In this document: positions 21,926 through 32,219 of the stretch, in pieces
How the letters are laid out: every line of letters begins with the position of its first letter
Position numbering within the stretch: position 1 is the first letter of the stretch
Source: Cercophora sp. LCS_1
Taxonomy: Eukaryota > Ascomycota > Sordariomycetes > Sordariales > Lasiosphaeriaceae
Direction: 5' to 3'
NCBI GenBank assembly: GCA_036250225.1
Contig: JAPZLL010000003.1
Location: 620,001-684,000 of the forward strand
DNA length: 64,000 nucleotides
Position numbers and translations under genes: made by a program
The notes under the pieces: model-generated
What the model was told of the DNA's origin: nothing
The model's input: only the letters and a program-made list of their open reading frames with translations
Database searches by the model: none

Positions 21926-22905
21926 ATGATGCCGCAAACAGGCGCACCGATGCGTGCTGTGTTCAATGCCCTCTCCAAGGGGGCGACGCAGAAATGCGCC
22001 CGATCGATGACGACAGCGTGCCGAGCACAGCAACCACGACGACCGACGACGCTGTGTCAGCCCAGAGGCCAGCTTGCGCAGCCATTGGAACAGCGGAGGA
22101 CGTTCAAAACAGTGGAGGAGGCGAAGAGTCGATACCGCTCAGGGGTATGTGCCGCCTAGGTGGACTGTTGAGGTATCGCAGCTGACGGTCATGGTTGTGC
22201 AGCCGTTCTCCTGGAAGGCTGGCATCCTCTTCGTCGTCACCGGAGCTGGTCTTCTCTACTACTTTGAGCGCGAGAAGGAGCGAATGCGACGAAAGAGGAT
22301 AGCTGAATCCCAGAAAGGAGTTGGCGCACCAAAGGTGGGAGGTCCGTTCCAGTTGATCGACCAGGATGGCAAGACAGTCACAGAGCAGGACCTCAAGGGG
22401 CGGTATTCTTTGGTGAGTGTTTTCCAGGACCCGATTTTTGGTGATTTGTTGTCTGACTGGAGGCGATGTGTAGGTTTACTTCGGATTCACACATTGCCCC
22501 GATATCTGCCCCGAGGAGTTGGACAAGATGGCGCGCATGTTTGATGTGGTGCAGGCTGAGCGTCCAGGCGGTTTGGTACCCGTGTTTGTGACGTGTGACC
22601 CGGCGCGCGACGGCCCCAAGGAGCTGAAGGAGTACCTGGCCGAGTTCCATCCTGGCTTCATGGGGTTGACAGGGACATACGAGCAGATCAAGGCTATGTG
22701 CAAAGCGTACCGGGTTTATTTCAGCACGCCAAAGGACGTCAAGCCGGGAACTGACTATCTGGTCGATCACAGCATCTACTTCTACCTTATGGACCCCGAG
22801 GGTGACTTTGTCGAGGCACTGGGACGCCAGCATTCACCCGACCAGGCTGCCAAGATTATCCTTGAACATATGAAGGACTGGAGGGGTGTTCCAAAGGTGA
22901 ATTGA
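21926..22905 (+). CDS. Sco1-family copper chaperone, mitochondrial inner membrane
   Basis: Delivers copper to the CuA site of cytochrome c oxidase subunit 2. Three exons: 21926-22144, 22203-22412 and 22474-22905, giving 286 residues. The N-terminus is Arg-rich without acids (mitochondrial presequence). A single membrane span (about 79-94, GILFVVTGAGLLYYF) is followed by a thioredoxin-like domain with the copper-binding motif C151-P-D-I-C155 and the conserved His in DYLVDHSIYFY. The first ATG of a pair at 21926/21929 was chosen. All splice sites are GT-AG and restore the family sequence exactly (SLVYFGFTHCPD across intron 2). Confidence 0.95.
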
Positions 22906-23718
22906 AGAGTTAAGGAGGGATCTGTTGGAATGAGAGTAAACCTGTAGCATTGTACCATCACCACTGTACCAAATACAACTCCAGCAGCTGCCCAATGGGG
23001 GCGGCCGGCAAGAGCAAGCATCGGATTGGTTCCTAGACCAATTGCTCTGTCACAAACGGAGGCAGCAAATCGGAGACCGAGGGCAGCCCTCGTGTTTCCA
23101 AGCCTCCAAGCTAGCCCAAATATTCTACTGCTTCGTTGAATTGTGACACACGATCCGTGGTTGCCTCCAATTCTCGTTTGTCACGCGCAACATCAGCCCG
23201 CGTTTTGTAGCGCAATGCCCACGGCCCTTATCAGCACTACGTCATGGGGGCATGCCACCATTTTGGCGGGGCTCGCGCCCACCTGACCCGCCCTGAAAGA
23301 CCCTGGGATTCTTTGGAAACATCTCTACCGTCACTCGGACCGTCTCCACACCTTCCTTCCTCGACATTCTTCGTGGAGAGAACGCATTGGGTTCCGGATA
23401 GCGAGCGGAACGCACTTTCAGCCTTCAGCCGTCGCGATTCTGTTCTTATCATATCCCGAATAGGAGACAACACCGCCACGCTCACCCTTTCCTAAGACAC
23501 ACTCACCTATTTTGACCTCCACTACTCTCATCCCATCCTGCAGGCCAGCTCCTTGTTCCGCCTTCACATGATAAGCGACAGTCCCTGTTGATCTTTTCCC
23601 CCTCCGCTGAACCGGCGCAAACCGCCACTTGTCCTGGAAACGGATCGGGATTGAATCTAAAAACACCAAAACTTCAACCTCCGCAAAAGGTATATGTTCG
23701 CTTCGGGAAGGTGATCGC
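22906..23718. other. Intergenic: Sco1 3' flank and choline kinase promoter
   Basis: About 810 bp; the part before 23719 is CT-rich, as in fungal promoters and 5' UTRs. No gene recognised. Confidence 0.4.
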
Positions 23719-26290
23719 ATGCCCATCCCTCTCACACCCCTCATGTCCCCTCCATCTCCAGCCGCCGGCGCGGCTCAGCCCAGACGCTCAGCCCTGAAAG
23801 GCGACACCGATGGCGAGAGAACGCCCCCGTTGAACCCAACAGTGGTCAAAGGTGTGTGATCAATCTTTTCGCTTGGTACCCTTGAGATTTCTTGAATGTT
23901 TTCCTTTCATTTTTACGGTGTGGAATCTGGGCGTTTCTCACCCCACCAGCCGGCGCACCGTTGCAGCCCTAGGAGGTGATCGATGAGTATCGGGAAACGG
24001 TCATCCATGTTGACTCAATAGCAGCCGTTCAGATTGCGGAACCGGATGCGCAGGTGGCTACGGATGAAAGCCAGGTCAAAAAGCAGTACCCGGCCAACAT
24101 TGCTGCTAGGAGGCTGAGCGGACGAGCGCCTACACCGGGAAGCCCATCGCGAAGCTCACCACTGGTGCACGCCACTGCGGTTGACGGAACTCCTGATTCA
24201 ACAAGTGGCGCTTCACCATCCACCATGTCAATGGATGCTCAAAATCACCACCATCGTCACAAAGTTGACCGCATGAGTGAGCGGCTTCTTGCTCAGGTAG
24301 CGGAGTGGCTTGAGCACGAAAAGGCCAAAAAGGAGGCGAGAAAGCAGCGCAAACACACAGTGCGGCGCAAGTCGCCTTCTGCAGAGAAGAAGGACAAGGC
24401 GGGACACGTACAAGTCAGAGAGCGTTCTCCATCCATTGAATCGAACTCGAGCGAGGCGTCTTTGGATCGGCTGCAGAGAATCATCGAGGACAGCGTTTCG
24501 AGATTGGGTCTCAGCGCCATCCCACGCTTTGGGCCCCATCTTGGGAGAAAGCACCATAGGAGACCATCCAAGGGGATAGCAACCCTCAGCAGAGCTGCAT
24601 CATCAGACACAGAGTACTTTGAGAACGACGTCCTTGTTCCCAGCTGTGACGCCGTTCTCGACAACTCAAAGACATTGAGCTATGCAGGTGGTAAGGCGAC
24701 GGCCGATGATGGAGCTTCTATTTCAAGCCGGCGGGAAGAAAAAGAGAAGCAGGCGTGGGTTGTTTTCAAGAACGAGATCATACGCTTGGCGCACACGCTT
24801 CGACTTAAGGGGTGGAGGCTTGTGCCGCTGGATAGCGGTGAGTTGATCTCGGTTGAAAGACTGAGCGGCGCGTTGACAAACGCCGTCTACGTTGTTTCCC
24901 CGCCCGCGGAGTCGTTCCTGCTGCCGCATGAGGGCAAGAAGTTGCCCAAGAAGGTGCTTTTGAGGATATATGGCCCACAGGTGGAACATCTCATCGACCG
25001 GGAGGTGGAGCTGAGCGTGCTTAGGCGGCTTGCGAGAAAGAAGATTGGACCGCGGCTGCTGGGAATATTTGTCAACGGGCGATTCGAAGAGTATTTTAAT
25101 TCGACAACTCTCACGCCAGCGAACTTGAGAGAACCGGAGACGTCCAAACAAATTGCCAAGCGGATGAGAGAACTTCATGACGGTGTTGAGCTCCTAAAGG
25201 AAGAAAAGGACCAGGGCCCTGCAGTTTTCAAGAACTGGGATAAATGGCTCAACCAAACGGAGAAGACGGTCCTATATCTGGACAAGCAGATTCTTGCCGG
25301 GCCCAAGGGGCCGATTCGAGGCCCGGCGGATGCTTGGAAGGCGAGAGGCTTCGTCTGCGGTGTCGAGTGGCACGTCTTCAAGGCGACGGTTGAAAAATAC
25401 CGAAAGTACCTTGTTGATCACTATGGGGGCTCGAGGAAGATCCGGGAGAGGCTGGTTTTTGCGCACAATGACGTAAGTTCCTGCGATGAAACGGCCTTGT
25501 CCTGGTGTGCTGACGCCGCTTCTAGACCCAGTACGGCAACATCCTACGGATACGACCGGACGATGAGAAGTCGCCTCTCCTGCAACCGGCCAATGAACAC
25601 AAACAGCTTGTTGTCATTGACTTTGAGTATGCAGCTGCAAACGTGCCTGGACTTGAGTTTGCCAACCATTTCTCCGAGTGGACGTACAACTACCACGACA
25701 CGGTGGCACCACACGGATGTGATACCAGCAAATACCCGACGGTGGAGCAGCAGCGCCGGTTTATCAAGGCATATGTCAACCACAGGTCTCCGTTCTCCAA
25801 TTCGGAGGCGTCAACGCCGGGAATGACGCCTCTCGAGACGCCATCAGGCTCGGTCACGCCAGGGCTTCACACAGCCACCTCGACGACGTCGATTGTGGAC
25901 TTTATGCTTGATGCGCGTGCCCCACTTGGCGGATGGAAAGAGGAGGAGCTGAAGCGCGAAGCCGAAGTAGAGAAGCGGGTCCAGGAGTTGATGGAAGAGA
26001 CCAAGCTGTGGCGGATCGCAAACAGCGCCCAATGGGTGGCATGGGGCATTATCCAAGCTAAGATTCCCGGGTTTGAACTCTCACCAAAGAAAGAGGGCGA
26101 TGGTGTTACGGAGAACGGGTCGGACGCGCCGACAGAAGAGGAGGAAGTAGACGCGGATGCGTTCGATTATTTGGGTTATGCCCAAGAGCGGGCCATGTTC
26201 TTTTGGGGAGACTGTGTTACAATGGGGCTGATCAAGGCTGAGGAACTTCCCGAGGAGACTAGGAACAAGTTGAAGGTGGTTCGTTCGTGA
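23719..26290 (+). CDS. Choline kinase (choline/ethanolamine kinase family)
   Basis: Phosphorylates choline for CDP-choline phospholipid synthesis. Three exons: 23719-23853, 23973-25472 and 25526-26290, joining in frame to 799 residues. The catalytic Brenner motif is split by intron 2 (VFAHND|TQYGN, about 540-550) and is followed by the metal-binding VVIDFEYAAANVPG. The helix LEFANHFSEWTYNYHD and the C-terminal AMFFWGDCVTMGLIK block fit the family. Compared with yeast Cki1 (about 580 residues) there is a long basic N-terminal extension (about 1-260, Ser-rich, possibly disordered) and Ser/Thr/Pro-rich and acidic inserts near the C-terminus, common in filamentous fungi. The first exon uses a slightly weak donor (GTGTGA); its join to exon 2 is the only one keeping the frame. 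Confidence 0.92.
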
Positions 26291-27234
26291 AGGAAGAGTG
26301 GGCATGGGAAATGGTTGGCTGTCGATTGTCAATGGGCTGGGTGTTGGGGTCTTTGGTAAGCCACGATGCTTATTTCCATGGTGGGGAACGTTGGGTTGCA
26401 TGCATGTATCCCGTACCAGTTGCGTGGTACAATTACAAACCTTGTTCTGACGATGACGTGAGCGTTTCTGTTCCTGCATTTAGGGACGTCTTTGAGATGG
26501 CGACTGGGTGGAGACGGGTGACGAGAGAAACAGAAGATAGTGAATAGCCATTTCAGTCATAGTTGCATGAAAGTATCCGTATTTCTCCCTGAGATGCGTA
26601 GAGTGAAACGCTGTCACGATCGTGCACGTGAACGGGGCAAAAAAAGCCCAACAGCCAGGAGGTATCCAACGCGGAGCCAGCTGTCAAGCCCGATCGGTCG
26701 AGCCGTTGCGCACGGACCAAACTGCCCCGCATCGGGAGAGCAACCGGGGCGGGATCCGGTTTCCCGTTGAGCTCCCGAAGCTCTCAACTGGTGGGGCCCA
26801 GCCTTCACCTCCGGCTGTCAGCGTGTCCTTGATTGAGCGACAACGCCCTGGTGCATGTGCAAATCTGGAAAAGAGGACTGAAACAACGGGTTAAGGCGGT
26901 CAGACAAGGTAGCGACGCTGGCGTCTTTTCTTTTTGGGTTTGCAGAGCTTCGCAATGGGTCGAGGTCCGGGGTGAAGAGGTGGCTGGTCCCGCACACCCA
27001 ACCTCCCAATGCGACGGGCTCAGGCACCAACCCAGCCTCGTGCAAAACGGAGTGGCAGCTTGCACTCCAGTCATATTTCACTCTCCGAGCCGCGCATGAT
27101 GCCGGTTCCTGTGCATCTGCGTTTCCTGCATTCCTGCATTTCTGCGCTGTCAGTCGATTGGATTATTGGATCAATTAGGTTGGCGGAACCGAGCTGTGCA
27201 GCAAGCGGATAGGTTGTGTTGTTTGTCGGAGGCC
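26291..27234. other. Intergenic: choline kinase 3' flank and DUF3433 promoter
   Basis: About 940 bp without a supportable gene. No repeat of note. Confidence 0.4.
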
Positions 27235-29985
27235 ATGAACTTTCAAAACTTGGACTTTGAACATGTGGAACCACCACGTATGTGTTGTCACCTACCTACC
27301 CCCCCCCCCTCCTCTCTCTCTCTCTCTTTCTTGTGTTTGTTGTCTTACTCACATGCGACCGCCTTTTTAGAGTCGAGATCCCTAGCACACACACGAACAA
27401 CAACGTCGAGCCACTCGGAGACCACCCTGCGGCCCTCGCAAGACGACGTGCGCCCCGCTCCCCTCTTCGCCGGCTGTCTGGAATCCAGAGAGACGTCGTC
27501 CGGACTGGGGTTGTCGCCACCGACTCTTGTTCCTCACGCTCCCAGCCCACCACTTCTCCCGTTCCGCCTGTCGTCCACTTCTTCCGAGGCCGAGATTTAC
27601 GGCCCCGATCGTCTTCACGGCGCACCGCAGGTTGCACGCGCCTTTTCCCGCCCCGTCATTGTCGAGGGCCCTTTGCGCCGCGTCCCCGACCTTCCCATGC
27701 AGTCACCCCACCAGCCAGCAGACTGGGAAGCCAGCTTCAACGCCGAAATGGCGACTGGTTTCCGAGACGACCTGGCCCGGCTCGAGGGTGTGATTACCCC
27801 GGGTGTCGACGACACACCCTACATCCAGTATGCCATCGAGGCACTCACACGAGATCGCGACACCGGCTATTCGGGCGATGGCGTATCAAGTAGCGACGGC
27901 CCGACTCCAGCACCGTATGAGCACCACCAATTCCGTCCAATGCAGCCTCAACCGACGACATTACCTGGCGCAGCGCCTTTCCCGTCGCCAACACCATATC
28001 CATACCCAGCGCCACCGCCCCAGGCGTCAATACCAACACGAGCGGGCTTCAACGGTGACGGCCTTGAGCCGCCCCCGAGCTTGGAACCTCGCCGGGACCC
28101 CCGCGCCTCGGCCGACTCGCTTGCCTCGAGCTTGAAGCAAGGACAGCGCATGGCGCAGGCTCACGAATGGCGGCCGGTCGACAGGGCATTCATCGTATCC
28201 AAGGTCGGCGAGGCCAAGGCAAACGGGCTCCCGTCTCTCGACTTCAAGCCGGCGGCATTACGAGCACCCGCCCTGTTTGGGCTGATGGCGCTCTGCCTCT
28301 TGATGGTCGCCGCTTTGATCCTGTCTGCCGTTTACTCGGAGCTCCACCGCGGCCTGATTCCGTACGTGAGCATCTACGGCGGACAATACTTCTTGTTTCG
28401 CATCCTCCCGCCAGTTCTGGGAGCCATTGTGCTGCTTTACGCCCAGTTCGTCATCACCACCATGCTCCGCATCCTGCCGTTTGTCGGTCTGGCGTCGGAT
28501 CGTCCCGAGGACCGCGAGGGCTCGCTGTTCCAGAACTTGTACCCCAAGTCGTTTCTCTGGCCGCAGCTGATTGGGCCGTGGCAAGTCTGGGTGCCCATCC
28601 TGGCGACATGGCTGATGAACTTCACCGTGCCGCTGCACAACTCGCTGTTCACCGTCATCCTCAAGGACGGCGAGTGGATCTGGGCGACTACACAGGGTGT
28701 TGCGTGGACCCTGGTCGCACTGTATCTGGTCCTGTTTGCCTCGACCGTCATCGTGTGGAGGTACTGGGCGACACTGGACAGCACCGGTCTCATCTGGGAC
28801 CCGAGATCCCTCGCCGACATTGCAGCCATTGTGTCCGACACCAACGTCGCAGACGACTACCACGGCACGCAGCTGGCGCGTTCGCGAGAAGGAATCCGCT
28901 TCGCCCTGCGTCGTCGGGCCGGTGACAGGCTCGGCTACTGGGCATGGAAAGACGGCCGCCCCGGCTTCTGGTACACCCTCGGCAGCCCGCTCGACAACCT
29001 CCACACCCTCCCTCTCGCGCGCGATCAACTCACCGGCCAGAAAATGACCAAGAACGGCGAGAAGCAACCGCCCACCGAAACCAACGAAATCGACCTCGAA
29101 AACGCATCTTCCGCTCTCCAAGGCCGCGCCCGTTACCTCCCTTGGTGTCTCCGCAGCAACCAACTCACCTTGTTCATCGTCACAACATTCATCTTCCTCC
29201 TCGCCATCTTCATCGTCTCCTTCCTGCCCACCACCCGCATCGTAGACGGCTTCCTCCCCAAACTCGACGCAGCGCCCACACCCAGCGCCTTTTCCGCCGC
29301 CAATTTCCTCTACTCGTTCCTCCCTTCGCTGCTGGGCATGGTCCTCTTCCTCCTCTTCCAGTCCCTCGATTTGTCGCTACGCATCCTCCAGCCCTGGGCG
29401 TCCCTCGCCGACCCGCGCGGAGCAACCACGCAGCAATCCCTCCTAGCCGATTACGCAGCCTGCGCGCCACTGCAAGCACCGCTCCACGCGCTGCGTAACG
29501 GACATCACCGCGTCGCAGCAATCTCCCTTCTTTCTACCCTATTCGCGTTCATCCCTACCCTCGCGGGCGCATCATTCATGGCGCTTACGCCAGCGAGTGG
29601 AGTGGTGAGGATGTATCCTAACGTGCCGACGTACGGTGTTACACTGGCGCTGTTGATGGTTTATCTACTTGTGCTTGTTGCGCTGCTGCCAGGCAGGGGA
29701 AACATGCGAATGCCGCATGCTGTTACGTGTTTGGCGGAGGTGGTGGGGTATGTGGTGAATGAGGAGATGGTGGGTGATTTGGCGTTCAAGCAGTGTAGGG
29801 AGCGGGGGGAGATGTTGGGCAAGCTCGGTGTTGGAAGCCCCATCGACAAGGAGGCCGGAGCTAGGTGGGGGTTGATGGTGCAGAGGGAGGCAGGGGAGGA
29901 TGTGCTGGGCGTTCGACGGGTGAGGCGGTTTACAGAGAAGAGGGTGGTTAGGAAGAGCCAGATTCGGAGGAGGGTTTTGGTTTGA
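27235..29985 (+). CDS. DUF3433 multi-span membrane protein
   Basis: Fungus-specific membrane protein of unknown function. A likely 93-nt intron (27278-27370, GTATGT...TTTTTAG) lies after a 43-nt first exon; it is a multiple of three, so the unspliced frame stays open through a C-run/CT microsatellite. Spliced length is 885 residues. A disordered Pro/Ser-rich N-terminus (about 1-335) precedes membrane spans such as LFGLMALCLLMVAALILSAV, ILPPVLGAIVLLYAQFVI, and, after a central loop with ADIAAIVSD and YWAWKDGRPGFWYTLG, LTLFIVTTFIFLLAIFIVSF. The pair of repeated membrane halves is typical of DUF3433. The start could instead be a downstream ATG, since the first 100 residues look non-conserved. 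Confidence 0.88.
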   Translation: MNFQNLDFEHVEPPRMCCHLPTPPPSSLSLSFLCLLSYSHATAFLESRSLAHTRTTTSSHSETTLRPSQDDVRPAPLFAGCLESRETSSGLGLSPPTLVPHAPSPPLLPFRLSSTSSEAEIYGPDRLHGAPQVARAFSRPVIVEGPLRRVPDLPMQSPHQPADWEASFNAEMATGFRDDLARLEGVITPGVDDTPYIQYAIEALTRDRDTGYSGDGVSSSDGPTPAPYEHHQFRPMQPQPTTLPGAAPFPSPTPYPYPAPPPQASIPTRAGFNGDGLEPPPSLEPRRDPRASADSLASSLKQGQRMAQAHEWRPVDRAFIVSKVGEAKANGLPSLDFKPAALRAPALFGLMALCLLMVAALILSAVYSELHRGLIPYVSIYGGQYFLFRILPPVLGAIVLLYAQFVITTMLRILPFVGLASDRPEDREGSLFQNLYPKSFLWPQLIGPWQVWVPILATWLMNFTVPLHNSLFTVILKDGEWIWATTQGVAWTLVALYLVLFASTVIVWRYWATLDSTGLIWDPRSLADIAAIVSDTNVADDYHGTQLARSREGIRFALRRRAGDRLGYWAWKDGRPGFWYTLGSPLDNLHTLPLARDQLTGQKMTKNGEKQPPTETNEIDLENASSALQGRARYLPWCLRSNQLTLFIVTTFIFLLAIFIVSFLPTTRIVDGFLPKLDAAPTPSAFSAANFLYSFLPSLLGMVLFLLFQSLDLSLRILQPWASLADPRGATTQQSLLADYAACAPLQAPLHALRNGHHRVAAISLLSTLFAFIPTLAGASFMALTPASGVVRMYPNVPTYGVTLALLMVYLLVLVALLPGRGNMRMPHAVTCLAEVVGYVVNEEMVGDLAFKQCRERGEMLGKLGVGSPIDKEAGARWGLMVQREAGEDVLGVRRVRRFTEKRVVRKSQIRRRVLV
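27299..27328. repeat. Poly-C and (CT)n tract
   Basis: A C run followed by about nine CT units inside the proposed first intron of the DUF3433 gene. It acts as a long polypyrimidine stretch upstream of the TTTTTAG acceptor. Confidence 0.85.
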
Positions 29986-30833
29986 GGACGGTTGTTGGAT
30001 TCGGCTGGATTTGCTTTCGAGTGTCTTTTTTTTTCCGCATCGCACGGCATAGCATGGCGAACCGTGGAGTTTGGGTTCAGGTTCGGGTTCGGATGCGCAA
30101 AATTGCATGGCGTGGCGTTTTGCCTTTTGGTTTTTTTTTTTTCTCAATGGAGTCACGGCATGGGGTTCATGGATCATGGGACACGGAACATGTTGAATGA
30201 TTCATGCATGGGTTTACGGGTTAATGGCTTACACGAAATGGCTGGATGAGGTATTACAGACTTGTTGTGCTGGGGTGGGAAGGGGATAAGCAGTGTGGCG
30301 ACGCACTTGGTTTACCTCCGTTAGGGATCACGAACGCATGTATGTAGATGGTAATGGACATAATGCACCCAAGAACATTGATCGGGTGGGTTTGAGGTGT
30401 AAAAATTTGCCATGTGGCCACACTGGTTTGTCAAGGACAGGACGAGCAAACAACGGTCCAAGCGGTCGATAAGACATTAATACAATTCAAATTCGACTAC
30501 TTTTCATAACCGGCTTCCGTGGTATCAATACTCCCTAAAAAACAAACGAGATTCCAACAGGTGCCAGTCATCACCCCTTTTCGTCAGCATACATCATGTC
30601 ATCGGGATACCCATCCCGTACAGTGCCACCCAGCTCAGGTAAAGAAGGTCGCGATCATCGTTCAGGTCCAGTCCAGCATTCATCCAGCACCCAAGTCCCA
30701 TCCAGTATCCAACCTCGTCCCAACCTCGTCCCATCCAGTATTCATCCAAGTGTTATCCAACCAAGTCACCCCAGCATTCCATACCTTACCCATCCAACAT
30801 AAACTCGTTCATCGTAACAATCGCACCCAAGCG
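29986..30833. other. Convergent intergenic region with degenerate tandem repeat
   Basis: 850 bp between convergent genes. It has T runs (30018-30027, 30131-30142) and, at about 30660-30800, an imperfect repeat built on CATCCAGTATCC-like and CCAACCTCGTCC-like units. No gene recognised. Confidence 0.5.
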
Positions 30834-32219
30834 CTAGTGAGTCCACCGCCCAAAAACACAAATCTTTCCCCATATATCCCGAACTATCAGCCAGGATCTC
30901 ACCCTCGCCTCGCCTCCCCCCTCCCCCCTCACAGGACCAACAGTCTCAGCTCCGGGTCCCGTCTCGGCCGCCCTGGCACTGTCCCCACCCGATGATGATG
31001 ACGATGACGTCCGCCCATCAGTCACGCTCCGCTGATACTTTTCTTTACGATGGACATGGGCCTTTTGAACCATATCATGCACCAGACGCCTTGCGAACCC
31101 GCGCGGGGTATCGTCGTCCGAGTCAAAGTCAAACACGGAGACGTTGGGCGGCGGTGTAGGTAGAGGAGGCAGCGGGCGTTGAGGCGGGGGGGGAAGGTTG
31201 GACTCGCGGAGGGGATGGCGAGGTCTGGGGATGTCGACGCTGGGCCGGGCCCTATGCTGCTGGCCCTGGGAGGTTGACTGGGAGTTGGCAAGATGGGCGA
31301 GGGAGGGAGACGAGGCGGTGCCGATTCGGGAGAGGGAGAGCTTGCGGAGGTTGGCGAGGGAAGGGCGGCGGGATGTGGCGCGTGCTTCGGGAGGTATCTT
31401 GGGGAGGGGTTTGAGATGGGAGGGTGGTCGTGATGATGTGTGCTCCTGAAGCGCGGAAAAGGGGGTGGGAGGCGAGCTCGAAGTTGGGATCACGGTCCGG
31501 ATTGTTGAGCGGGTGCTTGGTCGAACTGCTTGAGACATGGTGGTTTGACTGTGCTGACTTGATGTGGTGCTAGTCATAGAACCGGGCGTGGTTCGACCAT
31601 CTGAGGTTGGTCGTGATGTGTTGAGCGAGGATGCAGAGCTAGGTTGGAGGGGCGAGGCGGCTCTGGATCTGGGGTTGAGGACAAGGGGGAATCCCGGGGG
31701 TGGATCGGATGCGGAGAGAGGCGGAAATAAGGATAAGGATGCCCTTGGGCGGAGTAGTTTGGGGCTCTGGGTGCGCCGGGCCTTGGGGGTCGCTGATGCT
31801 GCTGCTGCGACGGGCCGGGATTGTGTCTGTTGATCCTCCTTGGTTCGGATGGCCTGGGGCCTGTTCTCGCTGTCCATCACGGCGCACCGGCTCTGTGTGG
31901 CCTTGCTCTGTGTGGCCGGTGAGTTGAGAAGTGCCGGGTATCGTGGTCCTCCTGCGACCTGGTTGCTCATCCGATACTGCCAAAATGTGTCCCACAGTTC
32001 TGTGCCCGGGTGCTGATAGTCGTCCTCCGTCGATACATCAGACCCGTGATCCTCGACCAGCACTGGCACCGGACTATCAGAGCCGACCGAATCCCGACCG
32101 AGTTCCTCTCTGGACTGGGGACGAGCAGGATCTGAGGGCAGAAAGGTGTAGGTTGCTGGGGGCAGGTAGCTGGGGTGAGAAAAGGACACAAAGTCGGGGA
32201 ACGGCGTGTGGTCGTCCAT
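30834..32219 (-). CDS. Hypothetical Ser/Pro-rich protein
   Basis: A single-exon 461-residue frame from the ATG at 32219 (MDDHTPFPDFVSFSHPSYLP). The N-terminus has a short Trp-containing segment (TELWDTFWQYRM). The middle (about 110-370) is strongly Ser/Pro/Arg-rich and likely disordered, with polyproline runs. A short conserved-looking helix (DDDTPRGFARRLVHDMVQKAHVHRKEKY) follows before a Gly/Ser-rich tail. The frame has no internal stop over 1.4 kb and third-position GC bias fits a real gene. I do not recognise a family; the polyproline segments suggest a scaffold, but that is speculation. Confidence 0.75.
   Translation of the reverse strand: MDDHTPFPDFVSFSHPSYLPPATYTFLPSDPARPQSREELGRDSVGSDSPVPVLVEDHGSDVSTEDDYQHPGTELWDTFWQYRMSNQVAGGPRYPALLNSPATQSKATQSRCAVMDSENRPQAIRTKEDQQTQSRPVAAAASATPKARRTQSPKLLRPRASLSLFPPLSASDPPPGFPLVLNPRSRAASPLQPSSASSLNTSRPTSDGRTTPGSMTSTTSSQHSQTTMSQAVRPSTRSTIRTVIPTSSSPPTPFSALQEHTSSRPPSHLKPLPKIPPEARATSRRPSLANLRKLSLSRIGTASSPSLAHLANSQSTSQGQQHRARPSVDIPRPRHPLRESNLPPPPQRPLPPLPTPPPNVSVFDFDSDDDTPRGFARRLVHDMVQKAHVHRKEKYQRSVTDGRTSSSSSSGGDSARAAETGPGAETVGPVRGEGGGEARVRSWLIVRDIWGKICVFGRWTH

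Noticed and set aside
27282..29498. Overlapping plus-strand frames in the DUF3433 gene
   Set aside because: Arg/Pro-rich out-of-frame shadows of the membrane protein.
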